Positions 33,883 through 46,062 of a DNA stretch of 64,000 nucleotides are shown here, piece by piece. The stretch spans positions 4,564,001-4,628,000 of the forward strand of contig OX940863.1 of assembly GCA_954871525.1 (NCBI GenBank), in the 5' to 3' direction. The notes below the pieces were generated by a model. The model ran no database searches and was not told the DNA's origin. It saw only the letters and a list, made by a program, of their open reading frames with translations. Position 1 is the stretch's first letter, and the number at the start of each line of letters is the position of its first letter. A program made the position numbers and the translations under genes. The stretch is from Parietaria judaica. Its lineage: Eukaryota > Streptophyta > Magnoliopsida > Rosales > Urticaceae.

Positions 33883-35659
33883 ATGGACTCCTCGCCGCCG
33901 CATCAGCAGTACAGTGCTCGATCTCTGCCCAAATCGGTCGAATCTCCCCTCCGTGACCTCCTCCTCCTCTCGCCCTCGCCGCTCCGGCGATCAGCTAAAG
34001 CTCGCCTCGCTGACAGGCTAGAAATGGCCGAAGGCGAGGATCACGCCGGACTTCGCCGTCGGTGCAAAGCCAGAGCTCCGGCCCCGGGCTCCCCCTCGCC
34101 GCGGCACGCTCGGCGTTCGGTGAGACGGCGATCGGAGGTTGAGATCGGCAGGGAAGAGAAGGATTCGGGGTTTGGCGAAGAGGCCCCGAAGCCTCGGAGG
34201 AAACGGCACAGCGTGCGGTCCAGGAAGGAGAAGCTGAGCTTGGTTCCGTACTCGCCTCCTCCTTTGCCCTCTCCCACTTCCTCCATTTCTCCGAGTAAGT
34301 GGTCGCTCGCTTAGGGTTTCGGATTCAGCTTCCTCTGAGATTGAGAATTGGGGGTTTTGATTTCGAATTTGTGTTTTGGAACAATCAGAATCAGATGAGG
34401 AGATTCAGAGTCATTTGGATCGGATTGGGCAGTTGACGAGTGATCTTGTGATGTGGAGAGATGTGGCGAAGTCAAGCCTCTGGTTTGGTGTTGGCTCTCT
34501 CTTCTTCTTCTCTTCTTGCTTCGCTCGTGGACTCACTTTTAGGTATTTCTTCTGACCTCTTGTCAACTTCTTGGATTCGTAGTCAGTGAGTATAGTTTAA
34601 TCAGGGTATATTCTTCATTCTTCAGCGTGTTTTCGGCGATTTCCAAGCTCGGAATCCTGTTTCTGGGCGTGTCTTTCGTCTCGAATTCCATACGGCAAAG
34701 GTACGAAAGAATAGGAATCTTGTTCAAGCTTCATGTTCTGGGTTTATTTATGTTCTCACGTAGCTTCGTGTTCACAGCAACGGCATTGAACAAAACTGCG
34801 AATCTGGGCTTACAGAAGACGATATTTTGCGTGTGGCAAGAGTGATTCTTCCCTTCGTTAACTTTGCCGTTTCGAAGATGCGAGTGGTTTTCTCCGGCGA
34901 GCCATCAATGACCCTCAAAGTAATGAAAATCTTGTCAATTTCTCTTACTGTTTGTCTTTTTTTTTTTTTTTTTTGCAGTCAATTCATTAGAGAAACTAAA
35001 ACTAAATACTTATCGGGACAGGTGACTCCGTTCCTTCTTTTAGGAAGCGAATACGGCCACCTTATGACGCTTTGGAGACTCTGCGCAATCGGTAATTCGA
35101 ACGTTAATCATTCAAGATCCTCGAGTTTTCTTTAGCTAAAACACTCTAGTGACTCACACATAATAATGGATATAAACAGGGTTTTTTGCGGCATTCACAT
35201 TGCCGTTATTCTATTCACGCTACTCCAGCCAAATTAGCCAAAGAGGTAAATATGCATATATATATATGTAAAAAAAAAAAAAGTCATGTTTGAAAACCGC
35301 GACTGTATGCTAACGAAGAACCCTTTGAAAAATGCAGTTGAGTACTCGAAATCAAGGGCATTCGAAAGATGGGGAGATTGCTCGCACAAAAAGATCGTGG
35401 CAGCATCTGCAGTCACTGCCTTGTGGAACCTTTCCACGATCAAAACGAGGGTTTTCATGGGTAATTAACTTACATATTGAACTCTGCTTTTGTTAGGATG
35501 TCTCTTCTTCTTATCGCTGTTCTCGAGTCTGTTGCAGCGTTTATCTCGTTGGTCTTGCTTCGATACTACCGACAGAATATTATAGCACAAGCAATTGATG
35601 GAGAAGATGAGAACAGTAACGAGCAACCACTGGTGACATCTGCAGACCAACTACTGTAA
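33883..35659 (+). CDS. Reticulon-like protein B (RTNLB17/18/21-type, long N-terminus)
   Basis: Eight exons in phase: 33883-34294, 34389-34542, 34626-34700, 34778-34919, 35022-35091, 35180-35245, 35338-35460, 35538-35659; 387 residues. Residues 1-137 are Ser/Arg/Pro-rich and basic with NLS-like RRKRHSVRSRKEK. The reticulon domain follows: VMWRDVAKSSLWFGVGSLFF, a second hydrophobic hairpin half (SKLGILFLGVSFVSNSI), the amphipathic ILRVARVILPFVNF, GSEYGHLMTLWRLCAIG and a late hydrophobic FTLPLFYSRYS. Reticulons insert hairpins that curve tubular ER. The last exon acceptor was placed at 35538 because only this keeps AFISLVLLRYYRQ in frame; an AG at 35496 would shift the frame. The C-terminus (ADQLL) lacks a dilysine motif. 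Confidence 0.9.
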
Positions 35660-36236
35660 ACGGTTTTGGATTCCTAGTTTACTTACATGTAAGAAATGTT
35701 CAATTGCTGTAATAACCTGAAGCTAGTGATAACAAATTATATAGTAGTTTGGCTTATCCACCTTGTGGAGTAGATTTTATGCTATACTCTAGTATTCTAT
35801 ACACATTCGAGATATATATATATTTATATATATCCGAATATTTAAAAGAAGAAGACCTAAAGAAACGTGCACTATTTGACGATGTTATCCCCTTTTACCG
35901 GTGTAGCTGATGCATTGCACAAACCGAGGCACGATGCGGGCACTATGCAAGAAAGCTGCAAACCTTGAGTATGCAGTTTAAAATCGACATATTCAGTTGT
36001 CGTTTTATAAAAAAAGACATAATGTTAAACGAATTTTTTGTCTCATACAAATTTTTAATATCACATAAATTCGTATATTGACTCCTAAAAAGTGCATAAA
36101 AAGTAAATTCTATAATTAATAAAAAATGTATATTTATCACTAATATTTTTAATACAGCTATGAAATTCTTTGCGGTTTACCTATTAGTTTTGCAATACAC
36201 TCATCGATTACGGTTTATCTATCGTTACGATTTTTT

Positions 36237-36936
36237 AACAATCTTACGGAAACTCTATCGATATACCGTTGCACCTGTGGTGCAGTATATACAAGCTTGG
36301 GGTGCTTTTTTGCTCTACATGATGAGTATATTCAGGCCAGATAATGTTTTTCCTATGGAAATTACAACATTCAATATTCATTTATTGGTACGCAAATTTG
36401 TTTTCCTTTGTGAAACTTGTAGAATTTTTTTATTTGATGAGAATATTATATGGAAACTAGTGAACACAAGTCATGATCTATTATATTGAGTTATACATAT
36501 ACTGGTACATTTTACATTCACGTTGTCACTATGTTTTCTACATTTTTAAGTATCATTATTTGGAATCCAAACTTCCTAAACCCTAAACCCTAAACCCTAA
36601 CAATCTTACGGAAACTCTATCGATATACCGTTGCACCTGTGGTGCAGTATATACAAGCTTGGGGTGCTTTTTTGCTCTACATGATGAGTATAATCAGGCC
36701 AGATAATGTTTTTCCTATGGAAATTACAACATTCAATATTCATTTATTGGTACGCAAATTTGTTTTCCTTTGTGAACCTTGTAGAATTTTTTTATTTGAT
36801 GAGAATATTATATGGAAACTAGTGAACACAAGTCATGATCTATTATATTGAGTTATACATATACTGGTACATTTTACATTCACGTTGTCACTATGTTTTC
36901 TACATTTTTAAGTATCATTATTTGGAATCCAAACTT
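36237..36936. repeat. Tandem duplication (362-bp period) with telomere-type repeats at the junction
   Basis: Unit 1 (36237-36574) and unit 2 (36599-36936) are almost identical; the few differences I see are single bases (for example TATTCAGGCC versus TATAATCAGGCC and GAAACTTG versus GAACCTTG). Between them lies CCTAAACCCTAAACCCTAAA plus CCCTAA (36575-36600), about three and a half copies of the plant telomere repeat CCCTAAA. Both units end at AATCCAAACTT. Confidence 0.93.
36575..36600. repeat. Interstitial telomeric repeat (CCCTAAA)n
   Basis: Three to four perfect plant telomere repeats exactly at the junction of the tandem duplication, absent from the end of unit 2 where the sequence continues GTTCGGCC. 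Confidence 0.92.
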
Positions 36937-37531
36937 GTTCGGCCTAATAATAAATTCACTACAAGACTCTTCGAGAGGTTTAAGCTCACTTCCAGCGAGC
37001 GCAAAAATTGCTCATATAATCTTGGTTGATAGTTCTTTGTTTTCTACGTTATCCCGAAACGTCATTTCCAAAAAAATATAAAATATGATACTACTGTATT
37101 TCAGATTTTTGTCCATATAATTGGTTCTTAACTAAAACCCTTCAGTTTTTCTGTATTTTTGGTCGTTTGCTCTATTACTGTCGTTATGTCGTTTGTCCTA
37201 TTACTGCTATTTTTTTTGCTATCGGGCGAAATTTTCATGTCGTTTTCATTGCTTCTGTCGTTGTCGTTTCTTACTTAAACTCTTTATTAGAGCCCATAAA
37301 CTTATTTAGCGATATTTCAGTGAAATAATAGTCTGTGTCTCGGTTTCACCATTAAAGTCAAATCTTAAGCAAATAGCAATACAAAAGTCTTCATCTTTCA
37401 TGCAAATACCTACACTTTCATCATCATTTTTAATGTAAGTTTGAAGTTTGCTTTCTGGGTTTTTCTCTGAATGCGCATAGCTCATCATGGCCATGTTTCT
37501 TCTTCGTGAAAGTGACTGAGTGAGCTCGGAA

Positions 37532-39817
37532 ATGTCGGCGAAGAGCAAAGGAGGAGACTTTAGCAGAAAGACGGTTTTGCCCAGAAAACTTGCCATCTTG
37601 CTTTGCCTTGGCTGCTTCTGCGCTGGAATGTTCTTCACGAACAGGTTCTCGTGCTTTGAATGCTTATAATTTGGCATTGCTTTGTAGATCTTAGGATTGA
37701 ATTAGGTTTTTAGTCACCAACCTTGCTAAAAATGTTGTGGCATTTGAAATTGGATTTTCTAATTTCATTTCTGCGATCCAATTTGGTGTTAATGTCGTGT
37801 AACGGGCACAGGATCGAACCGTGGATCGGTTTTCACGTTGATCCATTCTCCGCGGTCAACATGGCGATTTGTAAATTATATATCATTTTATTTCTAGGAT
37901 TCATTTTGTTGAGGATTGGTTATTCTTATATCAGGATGTGGATGGTGCCTGAAGCTGCAAATATTCGAAGAACTTCCGAAATCGGAGATCAACGATTGAG
38001 TTTGAAATCCGAGGATTGTGGTACAGAAGTTGTAAGTATTTTTCGGGCCACATTTAGTCTTACAAGACAATTGCAAAATCTGTTTTTATATTCTGTCTGA
38101 TTTCGATATATATCGAAAAGGTTGTAAAGCGTGGCTTCAATGACAGTCTACAGAAAGCTGCTGATACACAGTACGTTGCCCGGTAAGTTTTTCCAGTTCT
38201 TGTTCTTGAACCAATTTATAATTTTGATATATTTATCAACGAATGTGCAATTTTTTTTAAATGTCAATGTATATTTAGGATGGTAAACAAGACGGTTTCT
38301 GACTTGGAGATGAGATTAGCAGCTGCAAGAGCGGTGCGTGGATCTGTAAATAACGACCATCCTGTTTCCGGTGACTTAAACACTGTTAAATCAACTTCGA
38401 AAAGAAAATTCTTAATGGTTATAGGAATCAACACGGCGTTTAGTAGCCGGAAACGAAGAGATTCAGTTCGTATGACATGGATGCCTCGAGGTTTTATAAC
38501 TACGCTCCTCCGGTTGTTTAATTAAGCCATGGATGACGGGTTCTGATATTAAGAGAAAAAAATATTCTCAGGTGATAAGAGAAAACGGCTTGAGGAAGAG
38601 AAGGGCATCGTCATACGCTTCGTTATCGGTCACAGGTCAGATTTAAATTTATCCTTCGAAGTCATTGTAATACGAGGAAAGTTTGTATAGAAGAGAGAAT
38701 TAGTAGTTTATATTTTATATGTCGGTCATTAGCTCAACATCTGGGAGTGTTCTTGATAAAGCTATCGAAGCAGAGGAGAAAACACATGGAGATTTCTTGA
38801 GGCTGGTAATTACATTCGACATTTTAATTTGATATTGAATATGACTTTCAAATTCCTGTAAATTTCCAGATTTTTATGCAGTTTATGTTGAATATGGCTT
38901 GATCGTCGGTTTTTTTTTTAATTTAAGAAGGACCATATCGAGGGTTACGTGGAACTATCGGCAAAAACGAAACTTTATTTTACCACCGCGGTGGCTACGT
39001 GGGATGCAGATTTCTATGTCAAAGTTGACGATGACGTTCATGTTAACTTAGGTAACGGGAAAATCTCAAATCAGTTTAATTATGTTGACTCTTGATTTAT
39101 TTGACGACTGCCTCAGGAACGCTTGGGCTGACTCTAGCTAGGCTCCGTACGAAGCCTAGGGTTTACATTGGTTGCATGAAATCCGGACCAGTCCTTGCTC
39201 ATAAGTAAGCGTTTATTGTCAAATTTTCGGTCCAGAAATAATCGTTTTAATTTACAGTATGATATTTGTCACAGGGGAGTAAGATACCATGAACCAGAGC
39301 ATTGGAAGTTTGGTACAGACGGCAACAAGTATTTCCGTCACGCCACAGGACAAATATACGCCATTTCTAAAGAATTGGCCACTTATATTTCCATAAATCA
39401 GTAAGTTCGCGCTTCTTTATCTACTACGATGAACAAGAACGAGTGAAAAAGATGGTTGTTTGAATCATCTTAGGAATATGCTCCACAAATATGCGAATGA
39501 GGATGTTTCGGTCGGATCTTGGTTTATCGGTTTAGACGTGGAACACGTGGATGATAGAAGACTTTGTTGCGGTACCCCGCCTGGTAAAACATATATTTCT
39601 TGACTCTTAACACTCGGACAAACATGTCATTGTCGAATTCTCTCGATAATTCTGTCTTTTTGTTGGAGCAGACTGTGAGTGGAAGGCAGAAGCGGGCAGC
39701 GTTTGCGTTGCTTCATTTGACTGGCGATGCAGCGGGATTTGCAACTCAGCAGAGCGGATCGCCAGAGTCCATAGCCAGTGCGGTGAGGACAAGAATCTCG
39801 TATGGAGTCTGAGCTGA
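37532..39817 (+). CDS. B3GALT1: Beta-1,3-galactosyltransferase (B3GALT1-like, GT31)
   Basis: Eleven exons in phase: 37532-37644, 37935-38031, 38121-38182, 38279-38490, 38572-38635, 38733-38805, 38931-39051, 39117-39204, 39275-39400, 39474-39583, 39672-39817; 403 residues. It is a type II Golgi membrane protein: a basic start, then the anchor [16 protein letters not shown] (about residues 21-36), then the DUF4094 stem ([12 protein letters not shown]). The GT31 domain contains [26 protein letters not shown], the metal-binding DDD motif (residues 240-242 in [10 protein letters not shown]), [22 protein letters not shown], and [20 protein letters not shown]. The C-terminal Cys-rich end (DWRCSGIC) is intact. 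It probably adds galactose to glycoproteins such as arabinogalactan proteins. Exon 7 could start three bases earlier (38928). Arabidopsis B3GALT1 (At1g11730) sits between SS3 and MIR171b, matching the neighbours here. Confidence 0.94.
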
Positions 39818-40169
39818 ATTACGCAATTGGCCCTCCAGATGTGCCTAACGAAATGACACTCGCCTTCCGATTCTGTACAGAAACTGTACCACTACTATAC
39901 ATATATATTATGATTTATAATCATTATTGTAAAACATATGCGTCGCTTGTCGGAATTTCTGTGTTTTCTTCAAAAGCAGAATCTAAATCCGTGAATTGCG
40001 TCGGGAAAGAGTAACGAAAAAGTGTCTTTTGATGCACCATTCTTTGAAATTGTGAAACTGTTCACTTGATCAGCTTGTCGTGTTGTAAAAAATCTTTGAT
40101 AAATAAACTAATGTTGATCTTGTTATATTTCTCATTCATTTTCATATTTCTAGATTCCCAAAAACATAA

Positions 40170-40200
<31 letters not shown>

Positions 40201-40724
40201 TTATATATAATTGATACAGTTCTAGATATAAATTATTCTTCTGAACCATGTATGGCATAAATGCGTGAACAAGGGAATCTCTTATCTCTTCTTAATATGG
40301 ACAGAAGATTCTAATTCATATATATACAAGTGTACATGATATTTTTCAAAATGACAATAAATAAATAAATAAATAAATTGAACGTCTTTTTCTACGATTC
40401 TAATATAATTGATGTAAAGATGAGTAACATTTATTTAACTTTGATTGCATAAAAATTATTCCTTGACCATACCTATTTAATCATCAAATAGAATAGAAAT
40501 CATTGCTCACCTAAGACTCAACTTAATTGTCAAGAAAAAGGAGCTATTTTAAATGAATTAATCACACGAAAACCCAACTTTTATTTGAGCCTATAACAGC
40601 ATGAACAATTTTACTATAATCCAAACATGACAGGCTCAGCCCAAGAAATTTTCTGCTAAAACAGACCATAATGATAATATATCAGACCATTTCATATATA
40701 TATAATATATATTGCATCTGAATA
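39818..40724. other. Intergenic between B3GALT1 and MIR171
   Basis: The first about 300 bases are probably B3GALT 3' untranslated sequence. The rest is AT-rich with a (TA)n run at about 40170-40194 and an AAAT tetranucleotide run at about 40360-40378. No gene is seen. Confidence 0.5.
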
Positions 40725-40830
40725 TACAGTTAAGATGTGATATTGGCACGGCTCAATCAAACGACAGATCTTTAGAAATTAAAGCACTGATATCTGATTG
40801 AACCGTACCAATATCTCATGTATCAGAGCT
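40725..40830 (-). ncRNA. MIR171: MIR171 precursor hairpin (MIR171b-like)
   Basis: On the minus strand the 5' arm contains AGATATTGGTACGGTTCAAT (40816-40797), the expected star form. The 3' arm contains TTGAGCCGTGCCAATATCAC (40756-40737; overlapping register TGATTGAGCCGTGCCAATAT from 40759). These match the miR171b/c family mature sequences, which guide cleavage of GRAS-domain HAIRY MERISTEM (SCL6) mRNAs. The two arms pair across about 25 bases, and the loop is about 36 bases. The plus strand would not put the canonical mature sequence on the 3' arm, so minus is chosen. Position next to B3GALT1 matches Arabidopsis MIR171b (At1g11735, from memory). Confidence 0.93.
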
Positions 40831-40884
40831 TCTCTTCAACCCTTGAACCAATTATATACTTCTATATATTTTGTAACTCTCACT

Positions 40885-40886
<2 letters not shown>

Positions 40887-40924
<38 letters not shown>
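40887..40924. repeat. (TA)n microsatellite
   Basis: Nearly uninterrupted TA dinucleotides just beyond the MIR171 hairpin, within the likely primary transcript. Confidence 0.93.
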
Positions 40925-40929
<5 letters not shown>

Positions 40930-41306
40930 GTATATATAAGTATAACTCCTCAAAAGAAAATCATAACTCAATACAGTAACTAAGAATAAACAAGTAATCC
41001 AAGGCAAACATACACATGTATGAAGATAGATGAAGGAGAAAAAGTACACAAAACACACACACGCGCACATATATATATATATATATAGTAAGAAATATGG
41101 TCATACACTGTAATATACAAGTAGTGATGAGATGATCATGATCAAGATTGATCATACGTTGACCGACTGAGAAGCATGATGAATCAGAAAGACCCTCCAT
41201 TGCAGATAAGCTGATAAACCATGAAAAGCTGTGTTTTTTTCTTCATTTTTTTATGAGGTGAGTGACCAAGTATAAGACGTGAGATGTTTGTGGAAGTGGA
41301 AGAGAA

Positions 41307-41310
<4 letters not shown>

Positions 41311-41342
<32 letters not shown>
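41311..41342. repeat. (TA)n microsatellite
   Basis: About 16 TA dinucleotides upstream (minus strand) of MIR171. Confidence 0.93.
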
Positions 41343-41348
<6 letters not shown>

Positions 41349-44150
41349 AGATATCAAGTCACAGGTAGACCGTGACCTGGCATTCAATTCAGCCACCAAC
41401 CAACCCTACAACGTAAAGAGGTTGGCTATAATAAATTCCATATAGCCCTACAAATATTGTGGTGCCACATTTCAAATTCAAAACCCATCATATTCATGTG
41501 ACCTATATTATTTGCATGTATATATACATATATATGGAAATAGTCGCAGGGTTTAATTAATTAAAGCAATAATTGAAAATGAAAAGGATGTTGTCACTGA
41601 AATCTGAGTCGCAAATCGAACTTACTCTGAATGAATGTGGTCGGTCAATGGAGAGATAAGGCCAATCACTGACAACTACAAATTCGGCAAAATTATTGAC
41701 AAATCATAATGTAACAAAGCACTATAAATTAATTTTGTGGTTTTGAATTTATTAAATTTTGAAGAAGAAAAAAAATTGGTGTTTGCCCCGAATGTCCTTT
41801 GTTTAAGGTGTCTAGTCACACTGGAATTGGCTCGAAAAGAAGCATATGTGACATTAATGTATATATATGCTTGAGGGGGTCTCACATTTATAGTGTACTG
41901 ACATGGATTCGACAGTATTTATATCTTTCTATGGAAAAACTCAACAATGTTTTAATGGTTTTTTATGTGGGACATATATATATTGGAAGAACAAGACCTG
42001 TATTTAGCTGATCAATTAAATAATCATATCATTGGTACATAGTTATCTTGTAATAGTGTATTAATAATTTCAGATAAATAACCCATCAATACGGTTTAGA
42101 GCTAATTATTGATGGATGTGATGTAATATTATGTAAGCACTGAGGTAATAAGAAACATATTAGTCCAAATTAACCGTGGATTGTTTGGTATTTTATGTAT
42201 AGGTAGTCTCTTATATTAGACCCCATTGAAATTAGTTAATTGTCTCATTTAGTGTATATATCTTAGATACATAATGTCCCACCAATGCCCACTAATACCT
42301 GGACCTTCATGATATTACGTCCTTCTCGAATTAATGGAACAAATGCACTAACTACTCACCAATGAAATTATTTTATAATCAATAATTTGTAGAGAGTTGA
42401 TGCATGATTGCAAATATATGACTAATAAAAAAAAGTATCAGGCACTGAGTAAATATAGTTTGTATGGTTGGTATCAACTTTGTATAGCAGAATGATTAGT
42501 AAATATAATCTTTCAAGTAAGTCGTTAAATATATGTACGGATTTGCACCCTCCAAACACTTCTTAGAAAGGAAATAAAGTTGATGACGTATGTTGCTTCA
42601 GCATGGTATGCCAATTTTAGAGAGGTGAGATTTTTACCGTTTTAGTAAATATTGATACCGTTTTCATCATCACTTGAAAATGAAGTTTTCTTAACCGATA
42701 CTTAAACTAAATCTTATGTTCGTCAAAAAGCACTAAGAATATCATAAAAATCGAGAAAAAAATTTCAGTAGACTACACATCTTTGTGTATTTCACGTAGG
42801 TTTAGCCTTTTTGCGATATATTTGCAGCAAAAATCTCATAAGGTTGATGATGTATGTTGGTTCAACGTGGTGCCAATATTAGAGGTGATATTTTAACCTT
42901 CCAACGAGTACTTTTATACATACAAAAATTTGTTTAGATTAGATAAAATGATAATATATCGTTAGTACTCTTTATTAAGTGGTCTAAGCATGAGGTACTT
43001 ATGTTTAATTTGTTTTGAATTTTGTTTTGATGTACGGGATGTTTTGGTGTGTTTATATTGTAAATCTCGTGTCTTCTTAGTTTAGAATGGTTGATTTCAA
43101 AGGTATACGTTAAAATGTTCAATTGTTCTTTTTTGACGAATATCATCTATAGGACAATGGAAACATCATGAAACTAGTTGCAGATAATAAGCATACAAAT
43201 TGTACTAGCAAGCATATATTTTGTCCCCCATCCCTTGTAAGGAAAATATCAAGGGATAAAATCTCAAGAGTACAACTAACCTATGGGTTTATTAGATCAG
43301 TACTATAGCATATGAGCTCTTACTTAGTCATGTTTAGGACACATACCACCACGTTTCGGACACTGACGTCCTGTCGGCCGGCCGTGCAGTTGCCGACCCT
43401 GGATGACCTACTTTTGTTAGTTCATTCCGGCTTTCCAAGTATAGCTAGTAAGCCTTTCCATAAATCGTCCTTCCCGAATTGATAGCATCCAAGCACAATG
43501 AAAGAGAAAAAACTAAACAAAGTGTAAACCCTCAATGACCTCGTGATGGAAATTTGTAGGGTATATATACCAAACCCTAATGACAAAAGCAAGTAAAGGA
43601 CTAAATACCCTTAATGACATAATTGACCGAAACACTCTATCATAAGTAAATGAGAAGACATTAGAAAAAGACTAACTCTAAGAATAAGCACATTCTCCCC
43701 TACGGTAATTTCATTACATATTGCAACCCAAACCTTCAATTTATTCGACAATAATCATGACAAATATCTTATTTAACCCGAAATTCATCAGTCAAAGTCT
43801 GTTTTCTTTCGATCCAAACTCAATAAAAAATTGAAGATTCGTTTCAATGCGATGATGACTTGAAAACCCTTTCTTAAATCACACAATACTCAATATTCAT
43901 CGACCTTTTTCACTCAGAACAAAACCCTAATTTTACCATACGAATTTATAAACTGAACCCTCCAACCAAACAGCGCAATTCCTCGGATCAAATCAAAATA
44001 ATAAATATCTTACATATAGTCTCTCTAGACCTCGCATCAAAACAACATATGTATAATGTATGTCGTCTTTTAATCTTATTTCGCAGATCACAAGGATATA
44101 GCTAGCTAGGGCAGGGAATATATACACATATACTGAGAAAGATGAAGAAA

Positions 44151-44399
44151 CTAGGTAGGGTTTAAGTTCCAGTTATTCTCGTACTTGTGCCAACACAGCA
44201 ACATGTAAACGCACTTCCTTAAGATGAAGAACCTTGACCTGTGTTCCTTAGCCGTCGCAACGCACCTTCTCTTCAAGCTCAGACTCTCCTTGTTACCACC
44301 ATTACGCCATATCCCAAAACGACACCGTAGACCCCAGATCTTCATTCTTCTCTTCGTCGCCGTCTTCTTCTTCTTCGAGGATGCGATAATGGAGATCAT
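44151..44399 (-). CDS. DVL/ROTUNDIFOLIA-like small peptide
   Basis: An intronless frame of 82 residues. The C-terminal part holds the RTF/DVL domain: RCVATAKEHRSRFFILRKCV followed by YMLLCWH (residues 45-71), to be compared with the family pattern [20 protein letters not shown]. The N-terminus is basic with KKKKTATKRR. DVL/RTFL peptides are plant-only, plasma-membrane-associated and restrict cell proliferation along organ axes when over-expressed. The first ATG (44399) is used; Met19 is a possible alternative. The domain match is clear, but the protein is short. Confidence 0.87.
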   Translation of the reverse strand: MISIIASSKKKKTATKRRMKIWGLRCRFGIWRNGGNKESLSLKRRCVATAKEHRSRFFILRKCVYMLLCWHKYENNWNLNPT

Positions 44400-45690
44400 A
44401 GCACGATTATAATTAGCTGGTCAAAACTAGCTAATTATAAGCCACTAAACCAGGAAACAGAGAGAGAAAGCGAAAGCGATATATGGTTGTTTTTGTAAGT
44501 TAAAACTAGGTTATAGGAAGAAAAGTTCGTTCTGCTGACGTCACAATATTTAAGAGAAATATGTACGAACGAATATTACAATAGGTTTCAAATAAAATAA
44601 AAAAACAAAAAAGACTATATATTTTACTATGTTTGTACGTTAAAGTATAGTTGCTTGACATGATTAGCATAATATTAATGTGAATATCATGGAATGATCA
44701 TAAGAACCGGTGACATGCGTAAGCCCACGTTGCATGTTGCCATCGTCCACATATATCTTCTCGTCCTATACTTGCATTCGTGCTTTTTGTGATGTCAAAT
44801 CTCAATCAATACATATTATTACTGGTGAATTCATCCAATGAATGAACTCATGTGATAACTTTTTTTTTCTCCGCGAATCCTTTAAACGACAAGTTCTACA
44901 CCATATATATACACTAGTACAACGATTGTGCGTGTGATGTATTATATAATAAGAGAATAAATTTTTTGATTAATTGTGGTTGCCATGCATACTTAAAGAT
45001 CAACGATCCCCATTATTATGCAAAAATCTCTAAAGAACATGTGCATGAAAGATAGGGTTATGACTAGACAATCCGTTTTGAGAGTCCCTCCCTCAAAAAT
45101 GACCTCATGATTTGATTTTATATATAGCTAAGGCCTAAGAATATATATATATATATATATACCATGGTTTCAAAAACGGGAGAAAGTCCTCAAATATGTC
45201 TTCAGCATGCCTTTATTTTGAGAGTACTGCGGTTCAAAAACTCTCAATAACCAATTTCATTTTCTTAGAAATCATGGTATGTCATTGGCACGCCTGTCAA
45301 AAACAAAAAATCGATTTGCACTATATAAGTGTAACATGTCGCAAAAAAACTAAGAAAATTGATAATCGCCGATTTTGCACTATAAAAGTGCCAAATTCAC
45401 TCGTGATTCCACGTTAGACTTTTTATTCTAAATTATTTACACTCTCTAATCTCCACAACAAAGTCTTAGTAATTAATCAATGTAGTAGTTTTTACAATCT
45501 CACTCTCCTCAATAATAAGTTATTAGTTTTAACTTTTATGAAAATTGTAACAGTAACCCTATATTTATAATAAATTACAAGTATAACTCTTATTTTTATA
45601 TAAAATTACAACTATAACCTATAAATATATAATATAAATATTATTAAACTTTAAAATATTCATCGGTAGTAAATCAATTACTTGTCACCA
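44400..45690. other. Intergenic, no gene seen
   Basis: AT-rich DNA between the DVL gene and a hAT-like element, with a (TA)n run at about 45141-45162. The first hundred bases probably contain the DVL promoter. Bases 45683-45690 (TGTCACCA) are the left target duplication of the next element. Confidence 0.5.
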
Positions 45691-46003
45691 GGGGCGATTT
45701 TACATTGGGCCGAGCGGGATCGGCCGCCCCCACTCAATCCGAGATTTCAAGTCAATTTTTTAAATATTTTTAAATATTTATACGATCATTAATATTAAAA
45801 AATTACTCATTACAGTGTCAATCTTACATTGTGGTGTAGTGGAAAAAGGAGTACAACATAATTTTACTTTTTGATAAGAGGTCCAAGGTTCAATTCCCAC
45901 CATAGACATAAATATGCATTCTTTTCCTTCTTCATTATTTTTTATTTTCAATGGCAAATCTATATAAATTACTAAAAAGTTGAAGAAAAAAAATCCGTCA
46001 CAA

Positions 46004-46062
<59 letters not shown>

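Larger units (their letters stand above)
35660..37531. other. Intergenic with tandem duplication
   Basis: AT-rich sequence. It contains the duplicated block 36237-36936, described separately, and a pyrimidine-rich stretch with repeated GTCGTTT motifs (37160-37275). Some frames in the duplicated block are open for 70-109 codons but resemble nothing I know. The minus-strand frame at 37306-37677 overlaps the first B3GALT exon and is a shadow. Confidence 0.5.
40831..44150. other. Intergenic, MIR171 upstream side and AT-rich DNA
   Basis: The first about 600 bases probably hold the MIR171 primary transcript and promoter (minus strand); they contain (TA)n runs at 40887-40924, 41071-41087 and 41311-41342. 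The remainder is AT-rich. A GC-richer spot at 43365-43400 (CGGCCGGCCGTGCAG) resembles nothing I know. Two stretches near 42590 and 42840 share GTTGATGACGTATGTTG-type sequence, a weak local repeat. I see no gene. Confidence 0.45.

Noticed and set aside
36160..36489. 109-codon and 70-codon frames in the tandem duplication
   Set aside because: AT-rich open frames without recognisable domains or codon bias; duplicated by the local repeat only.
37306..37677. 123-codon minus-strand frame upstream of B3GALT1
   Set aside because: It overlaps the true first B3GALT exon (37532-37644) and its sequence is not conserved.
40852..41070. Frames rich in Ile/Tyr through TA tracts (also at 24319, 27889, 45778, 41184)
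   Set aside because: (TA)n microsatellites translate to Tyr-Ile runs; there is no biological support.
45828..45903. Possible tRNA gene (A-box and B-box like motifs)
   Set aside because: No cloverleaf stems or acceptor arm can be formed; better explained as an internal part of the hAT-like element.
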